From: Simmondsia chinensis
Taxonomy: Eukaryota > Streptophyta > Magnoliopsida > Caryophyllales > Simmondsiaceae
Reading direction: 5' to 3'
Length of the DNA stretch: 64,000 nucleotides
Assembly (NCBI GenBank): GCA_018398585.1
Contig: JAGTTD010000012.1
Location: 16,997,036 to 17,061,035 of the forward strand
Positions 43,005-52,525 of this stretch are shown here, one piece after another. The stretch's first letter is position 1. Each line of letters opens with the position of its first letter. Under the pieces are notes generated by a model. That model was not told the DNA's origin. It was given only the letters and a program-made list of their open reading frames with translations, and made no database searches. The position numbers and the translations under genes were made by a program.

Positions 43005-44259
43005 GAGTCGGTTCCGAAAATAATGATAAAAAAAATAATGCTGAAAAAAAAATATTTCCATATCTACTGTTGAACCGCTTTTTTTAAAAACAGTTTAGTT
43101 CACATTAAACCGCGTTCAGCAAACGCGGTTTATCGAGTTAAACCGCGTTCAACCGCGTTCCATAAACGTGGTTCACAGTCAGCGAGCCCCCTTTAAATTT
43201 AATTTATAGTCATATTAATTACAAGGTTTAAGCACTAATGTCCTGCTAGCCCAATGGTCACGGTCATTAAATGGCAAATGCCTGACGTGGGTTCGATTCC
43301 CACTTAATGCAATATTTTTTAATTTTGGGAGAAATTTTCTAAGTTTTTTCTTAAATGTAATAGTTAAAAACTAAATATACAATTTTAAAATTATTTTTAA
43401 ACTCTTACGAGTCACAAATTTGGATTTACCTTTTAAAATTATCTTCTTTTATTACATGGATAAATAAAAGTATAATATATGTGGGAGTCTTTATACAAAT
43501 ATTATAAATGTGGGAGTCTAATTAAAATTTAAATTTCTATAGTACTTTTCTAGTTTGAGTAGATGTGCTTTATCAATTTTTTTGAGTTGTGAAATGATTA
43601 AAAAAACGTCGATTGTGAATTTTTTAATAATTTTTATTATTAAGTTATTATTTTTTTTATTCAAGCTCCCCTTACTCTAAAATTCTGGATCCGCCACTGC
43701 CCCCACTTACAGTTACCACTATGCGTGATGATCATCACATTGATCCCATGTCCCTCTCAACAAAGCTCCAACATCATAAGTGGAGGTGGTACGAAATCAG
43801 GCAAAGTTATAAAAAAAAATGCTACTAATTCAGTAGTGATCAAATAACTCTAACAATAGTACTTGAAAGATCTCCGGCATATAAAGCAGAAGAAGAGAGG
43901 CAGCATACGACGTGACCTGCGGTGGGTTAACAAGAAAGAGGCAGAGAGACGGTGAGAGCCGGGGCGAGGGGTACGCGTGAGTGAATGGGTCGGGGTTGTA
44001 GATCCTCAGTAAACCGCGTCCTAACCGCGTCTAATGGATGCGGTTTATCTAAGTATAAACCGCTTCTAAAAAACGCAGGTTTATTGTATAACTGCGTCTA
44101 TAAGACGCGGTTTAGACGTAAAACAAACGCATTAATTTGACGCGGTTTGTTATAGCTGCATTTTGTAAATGCGGTTCAATAGTAGATATGAAAATATATT
44201 TTTTTCAGCATTATTTTTTATATTTTTTTATTTTTCAGTATTATTTTCGGAATTGACTC
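43005..44259. mobile_element. non-autonomous TIR element with AACCGCG repeats
   Basis: The left end GAGTCGGTTCCGAAAATAAT and the right end, read in reverse, GAGTCAATTCCGAAAATAAT match, and similarity continues for about 80 bases (AATAATGCTGAAAAAAA, ATATCTACT.TTGAACCGC). The flanks are AAAAATTGG and AAAAATTGA, an 8- or 9-bp duplication. Subterminal AAACCGCGTT-like words recur on both sides in opposite orientation. There is no transposase. Duplication length suggests a MULE or hAT relative. Confidence 0.72.
43232..43310 (+). other. tRNA-like sequence inside the TIR element
   Basis: A consensus B box GGGTTCGATTCCC (43289-43301) lies within a perfect 5-bp T-arm stem (GTGGG/CCCAC), and an A-box-like TAGCCCAATGGT lies at 43247-43258. 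Terminal GCACTAA and TTAATGC could pair as an acceptor stem with one mismatch. At 79 bases with an odd D-arm region it is not a clear functional tRNA. It may be a SINE head or a captured tRNA. A T-rich stretch follows. Confidence 0.5.
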
Positions 44260-44834
44260 AAAAATTGAAGGGAAGACTTCAGCTGAGGTCAACTCGTGCC
44301 TCTATGTATGTAATCATATGAACGTCGAATTCGAATTCGCGTGGCTGATCGTGGAGGCATCGTTCTTGGAGATTCGCTATCCTTTTCACGGTAAGCAAAG
44401 CCCTCTTATGATCAAAAAAAAAAAAAAAAGGCAAGCCCTACAATTTCGCTCGTGTTGCAGTTCTTGATGATGATGCTGAATATACATGATGATTCTATGA
44501 TTATCAGAATTTGTTGTCGTTCTACGATGTTCTGTGGATTTTCCTTCTTGCTTTTCAAGTTGACGTTGTAGTTGAAGATTTTCGAGGTTTTTTTTTTTTT
44601 TTTTTTTTTGTTTTTTTGTTTTGAGAGCTGGGGTTGATGAGTTGTTTTGTTTGTTTAATTTTGCTGTAGACTCACCAGTAGCTTTCAATTTTTAAGATTA
44701 GAGGTTGAATTGCGATCTGTAGAGGACATAGCAGTTGCACTAACCCTGATAGAAAATAGGGATGATACTAGAGAGAAGATAAGTAAGAGGCAACCTTGAA
44801 TAACTAGGTTGACCTTGGTGTATATGTACAAATA
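44260..44834. other. no supported gene
   Basis: A short open stretch from 44322 followed by a donor-like ACG|GTAAGC (44391) could be read as a first exon, but no continuation is found. Homopolymer A and T runs at 44415-44430 and 44588-44609. Confidence 0.3.
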
Positions 44835-44975
44835 TTCTTTTTGTTGTTGGAGGCCTAGCGTCGCTTTTGGTTAGTATCTTGTAAGGGTAAGATTGCGTAC
44901 GTCTTACCCCCCAGCCCCAATAATTTGTCTTGGCGGGAGCCTTTTTTATGCATTGGGCTGTTGTTGTTGTTGTAA
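44835..44975 (+). mobile_element. short (TTG)n-tailed SINE/RTE 3' end
   Basis: Flanked by GTACAAATA at 44826-44834 and 44976-44984. The body contains GGTAAGATTGCGTACGTC, CCCCAGCCCC and GGCGGGAGCC, and ends GCATTGGGCTGTTGTTGTTG. This matches the 3'-end pattern shared by the RTE LINE at 29545-30977 and the 5S-SINE tails. It is a 5'-truncated insertion. Confidence 0.75.
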
Positions 44976-44984
44976 GTACAAATA

Positions 44985-46209
44985 CATGGATGAGAATACA
45001 AAACATGATCCCTTGATCATAGGCATATTACATGACATGTGATCCTATATATTGGCACATGTTTGTTGTGCTAATAAACCCTGGGGAAAGGAGAAAGGCT
45101 ATAGAAAAATGCTACAAATCCAAGACTAGAGCTCCAAAAGTGTAAATAAAATAGAGCTCTAAATTCTTCAAAGATGAGCTTCTTCCCTTCTTTTATGGAA
45201 ATAATGAAATTTTGTATAATTAAGTACCCCAGGGCGTGTCTTAAGTAGGGGTTAAATGTGCCAGGCCAAGGCTTGAGTTTCAGGTGAAGCTCACGTAGTT
45301 TGAAGACTTCGAGCTCCATCCTGGTTTAACTCAAGCGATCTCAATGAGCTTACGTCTGAGTTAAACTCATGTAGGATTATTGAAGCTTGATTTGGACTTC
45401 TTTAGGCTTATTTTTTCTCGAGGTAGCTCATTGAAGCTCGAATTTCGCTCATCTGGTAATATTTAGTCTCATAATTCCCTTTCGAGAATGGCTTAATTGA
45501 GCTCGCTTAGATTCTTACATTATCAGGATTGGCTTGCTTAGCTAAATGAGCCAACTCGGTTGTGCTCAACTTGAAACATGCTAGCTTGGGAGAGCTGGCT
45601 TAGCTAGAGATACACACTATGGAGCTAAAGTAGAGTAGCCCTAGGTGAGAAAGCTGTCATTCATATTGATAACTGTGAGTTACATATAGCTAGAGTCGTC
45701 ACGGATTTTGCTTCCTATTTTGTCCGTGAATTGCCTTCTACATCGTGTAAGTCTGCATACAACTTAGTTTTTCTTAAGTGCTATGTACGTTGTGAAAATG
45801 TTTTGTTGTTTTTTTTGGATTGAATACATTGTCAGAGTGTTGTTACTTATATCTGAATGAAATTCTACTTGACACCAGTGGAGCAGATTCCCATGCCACT
45901 ACCATTAGTTTGGTGTTCATTTGGACTGTTTAAGTGATAGAGGAATCTATAATTTCACGAAAGGCGTAACGTTCTATTTATGAACCGTGTTGTTGGATAT
46001 TATTACTTCAAAATTAACACGGGTAGAAATGAAATCAATGATGAGAATAAGAAGACAAGAAATCAATGAGATTTTGTCACCAAAAGTTTGAAATTAAATT
46101 TGAATTTTGAAACATATTGCATAAGGGATATTTAAACCTCCATGATGATAACCATAATATAGGGAGGAAAATTAGGTAACCAATGCGCATTAGTTCTATA
46201 TAAGCATTT
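44985..46209. other. no supported gene
   Basis: About 1.2 kb with only short open frames. A minus-strand frame at 45071-45319 has no recognised domain. CATTT at 46205-46209 is the left target duplication of the Reina-like element. Confidence 0.4.
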
Positions 46210-46539
46210 TGTTATGTTTGTAATTCTTTCAAGTTGTAATAAGGCGCGTGAGTCTTGTAATGTTTGAATTAGAGTTTGGCGCCAAGAGTCGGTTAGGCGG
46301 TTGGGTTGCTGGACAGCTTCGGTTAAGCTAGAGAGTTCAGTGCATTGTATCTAGATTCTTATAAGTAGGTGATCTTGTGTATTTGCTATTCATTCAATGA
46401 AAATATCAAATCAATCTCTTTGAGATTAAGCCTTCTTTCTTCATCTAACTCTCTCTATTTTCTCATCTCCTTCACTTCTTTCTCGTCCCATACTCTCTTT
46501 ATCTTAGTTTACGATCAAGATTTAATCTCGATCTTAACA
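46210..46539 (+). repeat. 5' LTR of the Reina-like element
   Basis: Begins TGTTATGTTTGTAATTC, ends CGATCTTAACA. Nearly identical to 51484-51815. Confidence 0.93.
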
Positions 46540-46541
46540 AT

Positions 46542-46555
46542 TGGTATCAGAACCT
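46542..46555 (+). other. primer-binding site of the Reina-like element
   Basis: TGGTATCAGAACC, two bases after the LTR; complementary to the 3' end of initiator tRNA-Met with one mismatch (TGGTATCAGAGCC is usual). Confidence 0.88.
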
Positions 46556-46574
46556 CGTTTGGCTTCCAAATCAA

Positions 46575-49500
46575 ATGGATTCGAATGAAATTGCACTGAT
46601 TGGTGGTGTTACCACTAGATCAGCAGCTGCTAAGTCTTCATACGCTGATGTTGTTGGCAGCAGTGATGCAGCAAGTCGGGATGTGGTTACGAATGCTCAA
46701 TTGGACAGTCAGTTGAAGTCAATGCTTGATCAAATCAAGCAAGCAAATATAGAAACAATGCTGCAGATGAATCAACAAATCGATGAGAAGGTTGATCAGC
46801 GAGCTCAGCAGTTGGAGGTTAAGATCTCTGATCAGGTCGCGCTTCAATCACAAGAATTGGAGGAGAGGTTTAACCTGCGGTTTGATCAGCAAATGCAACA
46901 GCTGGAAGAGAAATTAGCAGAGATTCGAGAGCAATTTAGGAGGCCAAATCCTCCTGTTGTTCCGGATCCATTATTGCCTGCTAGTGTATTACAAGCTAAT
47001 CAACCTGTGAATCATCAGATGCAAAGTGAAGCTGTCAGACACAATGAACACACTCCAGTGGTTAATACTGATGTTGATGCTAGAGTTCAAGATCGAGTTC
47101 AGGAAGTTGAGATAACTGATAGGCAAGGTCGCAGTGAGCAGGTGCAGTCATGACCTTCAAACTGGAATGCAGGACCTGATGTTCGAGCCCCTGAGATTGC
47201 AGACACTCACATAACAGTTGGATTGAATGTGGAGCAATTGGATAGACCACCTGATCAGTGGAATCAGCAACATTCCGGTAGTAATGAGGAATCGTCTAAT
47301 AGCAGAAGCAGTGGTCATAGACAGCCTCGGATGCAGATTGATGCTTTTGATGGGAAGCAACCTCATTCATGGCCTAGAAGGTGTGATCGTTATTTCCACT
47401 TCTACCATATCGAGGAATCAGAAAAGGTACAAATCGCTGCTGTATATCTTTTAGGAGATCATGAAGTGTGGTTTTATAGTTTGATGAAAAGCAATCCTTC
47501 CCTCACATGGACTGAATTTGCCAAAGAATTGTGTGGCCGGTATAGTGATGAGGATGATAGTGACATTGTGGATAAATTCAATAAGGTGAAGCAGGAGACA
47601 TCAGCGAGAGATTATATGACCAGGTTTGAAAACCTCCGAGCAAGCATCATAACTGAAATTCAAGCCTCAGAGTCGTATTATGTTTTAGCCTTTATAAGTG
47701 GATTGAAGCCAAGGGTGAAGAACTTAGTTAAAGCCATTGATCCTCCAACCTTGTCTATGGCTTATGCTAAAGCCAAGCTTTATGAATCAACAATGTTGCC
47801 TTCAAGTGATGTTTCCAGACCTCGTGGAGGCAGCTCCAAACCACAGCAAGGATCTGTTAGGTCCAGGACCAACAGATCAAAGGATAAGCAGCTGCAGAGG
47901 ATGTGTTACCGATGTAATCAACCTTACCAATTTGGCCACAAGTGCAACCCAAAGTTTCTTATGTCTGCTGAAGGGGTTAGTGCTAGAAAACTCTCTGATG
48001 GAGAGGAGATTGAAGATGATGGAGATGATTTAGATCAGGACATCGAGGAGAACTTGGATGATGCTGAAGTGGAAATCTCAATGAAAGCCTTGACTGGAAG
48101 TGGGACTCATAGCAGAATCCGAATCAAAGGGAAGGCTGGAAAAAGGTCTATCATTATCCTCAATGATAGTGGCAGCACCCATAGCTTTGTTGATCCTAAA
48201 GTGGTCAAGAAAGTGGGTCATGAAGTGATAAAAACTCATCCTCTTGCTGTTACCGTGGCTAATGGGAAATCTATGATGACTCAAAACAAATGCCAAGGGT
48301 TCTATTGGTATATGCAGGACCGCAAGTTCAGTTATGATTTTAGAATCCTTCCTTTGGGAGGGTGTGATATGGTGCTTGGGGTCGATTGGGTGAGATCTTA
48401 CAACCCAGTGTTGTTTGATTTTGCTAATCTCACGGTTTCCTTTGAAGCACAAGGCTCTAAAGTTACATTGCAAGGGATGGCTGAGCAAGCTCATTTGCAA
48501 GTAATGAAGGGAAGTAAGTTGAAGAAGGGAATTAAGAAAGGTGCATTCCAATGGGTAGGGCAGCTGTTTGCTATAACTCCTACTGAAATGGTGAGCATTA
48601 CCGAACCTGAAGTGCAAGCAGTGATCAATGAATTTGAGGATCTATTTGAGGTGCCCAAGTCCTTACCTCCCAAGGGGAGTTTAGACCATGTTATTCCTCT
48701 CAAAAGTAATGCAGAACCCGTGAGACTTAGGCCGTACAGATATCCACATGCTCAGAGGTCGGAAATAGAGAAGCAAGTGGATGATTTACTCAAGACCAAC
48801 TTCATACGGCAAAGTCACAGCCCCTTTGTCTCTCCGGTTATTCTTGTCAAGAAAAAGGATGGTACGGCTAGAATGTGTATTGATTATAGGCAGCTCAACT
48901 CTATGACAGTAAAGGACATGTTTCCTATACCAGTTATAGATGATCTGCTTGATGAGTTGTGTGGAGCTCAAGTCTTTTCCAAGCTGGATCTACGACAAGG
49001 CTATCATCAAATTAGAGTGGAAGAGCAAGATGTGTACAAGACAGCATTCCGGACACACCATGGACACTTTGAGTTTGTAGTCATGCCTTTTGGCTTGACA
49101 AATGTCCCAGCCACATTCCAAGCTCTTATGAACGATGTCTTCAAGCAATTTCTTAGGAAATTTGTGTTAGTCTTCTTTGATGACATCCTGGTTTACAGTG
49201 CATCTTTTGAGGAGCATTTGCGGCATTTGAGGGAGGTGTTCTTGGTTATGCGTGAGCACAAGTTGTATGTTAAATTGGCCAAATGTTCTTTTGCTCAAAC
49301 TCATTTGGAATACCTTGGCCATGTGATTTCTTGTGAGGGGGTTTCCACTGATCCCTCAAAGGTCCAAGCCATGAGGGAATGGCTTGTTCCGGTAACCTTG
49401 AAGCAATTGAGGGGATTTTTGGGATTAACTGGGTATTACTGCAAGTTTGTAGTAGGGTATGGAGCTTTAGCCAAGCCACTCACAGACTTGTTGAAGAAAG

Positions 49501-51455
49501 ATGCTTTCAAATGGTCGGATGAAGCCTAGATTGCTTTTGACGCTCTTAAGGCAGCTATGTGCAGAGCACCTGTTTTGGCCATGCCCGATTTCACTTCAAG
49601 CTTTGTATTGGAGACTGATGCTTGTGGAAGTGGTGTTGGGGCAATGTTGTCACAAGGAGGAACGCCTATAGCTTATCTCAGCTAGGCATTGAGTGCAAAA
49701 CATCAAGCACTCTCCACATATGAGAAAGAGTACCTCGCGATTCTGCTTGCTGTGGAAAAATGGAGGCATTACTTGGATGGGCATCATTTTATCATCAAGA
49801 CTGATCACCAAAGTCTTAAGCATCTATTAGAGCAGAAGATTGTCACAAGAATACAAAGAAAAGGGCTGATGAAGATGTTGGGGCTTGATTATGACATTGA
49901 GTATAAGAAAGGAAAGGAAAGGAAAGGAAAGGAAAATATTGCAGCTGATGCACTGACGAGCAGGTTTGAAGATTATGAGCAAGGCTCTCTTGGGGCCGTT
50001 TCAGTGATCTCTCCTGCTTGGATGGAAGAAGTACATCAATCCTATGAGAACGATCCATTCGCACAAGAATGTATAGCAGCTGTCAGTGTGGGTAAGGCAA
50101 GTAAGTTGGCTGCTGGTGCTGATGTTTCTGTAACAAGAGGAATTATCAGAATTCAGGGGAAGTTGTATATTGGCATTTCTACTGATCTCAGGCTTCAGGT
50201 CATCAGTGCTGCTCATGATTCTTCATGGGGAGGTCACTCAGGAATGGAGAGAACGTACCAAAGGCTGAAAATGCACTTCAGCTGGCCGGGAATGAGGACA
50301 GCAGTGACTAATTTTGTGCAAAGTTGTGAGATTTTTCAACAAACTAAGCTTGGTGATCATAGGTATCAAGGACTTCTCCAGCCTTGACCTGTTCCGGAGG
50401 GAATATGGCAGAATATAAGCATGGATTTCATTGAGGGATTGCCTAAATCAGAAGGGAAAGAGGTGATCTGGGTAGTAGTTGATCGATTCACCAAATTTAG
50501 TCATTTCATTGCGTTAGCCCGTCCTGTGACTGCTGATAAATTGGCTCGTGTGTTCCTTGATAACATCTACAAGCTTCATGGGTTGCATCAATCCATAATC
50601 TGTGATAGAGACAAGATCTTTACAAGTCGCTTTTGGAAGGAGTTGTTTGGTCTTTTGGGAACGACTTTGGCCCTTAGCTCGTCTTATCATCCTCAAACCG
50701 ACGGTCAGGCTGAGAGGGTCAATCAATGCATCGAGCAATACCTGAGAAGCATGGTGTTTACCCATCCTAAGGTGTGGGGGAGGTGGCTCTCATTGGCGGA
50801 ATTTTGGTATAACACCCATTTCCATGCTTCTCTTGGAACTACACCTTTCAAAGCATTGTATGGGTGTGATCCACCCACTCCATTGATGTTGCAAGGAGTT
50901 GAGTCCCAGGTTGCTGAGGTTACTGAGTTGGTGCAACAAAGGAAGCATCTTATGCAGCTGTTGAAGAATAATCTCAGTTAGTCACAAGCCCGAATGAAAT
51001 GGTATGCAGATCGCAAGAGAGCAGATAGAAACTTTGAAGTGGGTGATATGGTGTACTTGAAACTTCAGCCCTATAGGCAATCCACAGCAGCTGTAAGGAA
51101 GAATGTCAAGCTTTGCGCACGATTCTTTAGGCCTTACAAGGTTTTGGAGAAAATTGGCAAGGTGGCATACAAGCTGGAGCTTCCACCCGATTCATATATT
51201 CACCCTATTTTTCATGTTTCACTTCTTAAAAAGCAGGTTAAACAAGGCCAAGGTTCTTCTCCAGATCCTCCGGAGGTCGGTTCCAGTGGCTCTCTGATCC
51301 CACAGCCAGCTGCAATAGTAGAAGTTAAGCAAGGAAGTGCAACCAGTTCCAACAGGCAAGAAGTTCGAGTGAATTGGTGCAATTTGGATGAGTCCTTCAC
51401 CACTTGGGAAGAGAAACGATTTTTGTTAAGCCAATTTCCTTCTTTTCATTCTTGA
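46575..51455 (+). pseudogene. Reina-like gag-pol, one frame with five stops
   Basis: From the ATG at 46575 one frame runs to 51455. Order: coiled-coil-rich N-terminus, Retrotrans_gag region (about 47340-47780), zinc knuckle CYRCNQPYQFGHKC (47901), protease (DSGSTHSF, 48163), RT (FFDDILVYS, about 49180), RNase H ([17 protein letters not shown]), integrase (HHCC, then MDFIEGLP, CDRDKIF, GQAERVN) and a chromodomain-like end (RVNWCNLDESFTTWEE). Stops: TGA 47151, TAG 49527, TAG 49683, TGA 50385, TAG 50979. No frameshift was found. The second zinc-finger Cys pair reads CEIF, so one Cys is lost. Confidence 0.9.
49905..49934 (+). repeat. GGAAA pentamer repeat inside gag-pol
   Basis: About five GGAAA units encode KERKGK-type residues before ADAL in the RNase H. 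The reading frame is kept. Confidence 0.8.
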
Positions 51456-51470
51456 GGGCAAGAATGTTAT

Positions 51471-51482
51471 AAGGGGAGGGGA
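51471..51482 (+). other. polypurine tract of the Reina-like element
   Basis: AAGGGGAGGGGA ends just before the 3' LTR TGTTATG. Confidence 0.85.
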
Positions 51483-51483
51483 T

Positions 51484-51815
51484 TGTTATGTTTGTAATTC
51501 TTTCGAGTTGTAATAAGGCGCATGAGTCTTGTAATGTTTGAATTAGAGTTTGGCGCCAAGAGTCGGTTAGGCGGTTGGGGTTGCTGGTCAGCTTCGGTTA
51601 AGCTAGAGAGTTTAGTGCATTGTATCTAGATTCTTATAAGTGGGTGATCTTGTGTATTTGCCATTCATTCAATGAAAATATCAAATCAATCTCTTTGAGG
51701 TTAAGCCTTCTTTCTCTCATCTAATTCTCTCTATTTTCTCATCTCCTTCACTTCTTTCTCATCCCATACTCTCTTTATCTTAGGTTAAAATCAAGATTTA
51801 ATCTCGATCTTAACA
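51484..51815 (+). repeat. 3' LTR of the Reina-like element
   Basis: Matches the 5' LTR with roughly twelve substitutions and two single-base indels by eye. Contains the LTR promoter; transcripts starting here would read toward the ZAR1-like gene. Confidence 0.92.
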
Positions 51816-51820
51816 CATTT

Positions 51821-52525
51821 GCTAGTGGCTAGCTGTAAACGGCCATGGAGAGGAGGCATATGCACGCAGTGAATTTGTAAGGGCTGCCCTGGGTTGCCCA
51901 AGTAAGAGAGAGGGAAATGATGTCGAGTGTTATGTTCAAGTTTTTGGTTGACCTAAGACTGGCATGAAGAGAGTAATATTCAAATGACTTGATTGAGGGT
52001 TTGCAATTTTTACGTTCGAAAGTTGCATGTGGGAGGGTTTATAACTTTGTCCATGCAAGGTTTACATATGAGTTTTGGTGAGTGCGAGAGTGGGGCTTTT
52101 GGGGTTACTCGTAGAGATTTTGATTCCAAAATTTGGAAGTGGTTAGGCGCCTAATTAGGTGTCGTGGTTTTCCCATTACTTAAGTTTGTTATATTTTGTG
52201 CTTTTTTTACTTCCATTGTGCTTTTATGCTATTTTGTCCAACACGTGTTATGTCTTGCCTTTGGCTAACCCTGACATCTCCTAGGATTTACCACAGTACA
52301 ATAACAAATCTGATTAACAGGCCTTTAGGTAATCTATCTTGTGAACTGCCTGTGTTGTCCTTTAATATGCAAAGATAGATTATGACCCAGCACATGTACT
52401 AGACAAACAATATTTTTTATTATTAATAATTACTTTAGAAGTCCAGTTAACTCGCTAAGATCCGTATAATTATCTTTCTAGAATGTTGATCCTTTCTTGC
52501 TAACGCATTATTTCTCCTAGGGAAA
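51821..52525 (+). promoter_or_regulatory. upstream region of the ZAR1-like gene
   Basis: About 700 bases between the retrotransposon's target duplication and the ATG. TTTCTCCTAG at 52511-52520, just before the ATG, looks like an intron acceptor, so a 5'-UTR intron is possible. No clear TATA box could be chosen. No protein-coding sequence. Confidence 0.45.

Larger units (their letters stand above)
46210..51815 (+). mobile_element. complete Reina-like Ty3/gypsy retrotransposon
   Basis: Two LTRs of about 330 bases, an exact 5-bp duplication CATTT (46205-46209 and 51816-51820), a tRNA-iMet-type PBS, a purine tract AAGGGGAGGGGA before the 3' LTR, and one gag-pol frame. Size (5.6 kb), short LTRs and pol order gag-PR-RT-RH-IN fit the Reina clade of chromoviruses. 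About a dozen substitutions distinguish the LTRs by eye, so insertion is not recent. Five in-frame stops disable it. Confidence 0.92.

Noticed and set aside
43678..43697. hAT transposon end (TGGATCCGCCACTG-type terminus)
   Set aside because: Only one end is visible; no matching CAGTGGCGGATCC start or 8-bp duplication was found nearby.
44322..44390. First exon of an unknown gene ending at a GTAAGC donor
   Set aside because: No downstream exon or domain could be joined to it, and the following sequence is homopolymer-rich.
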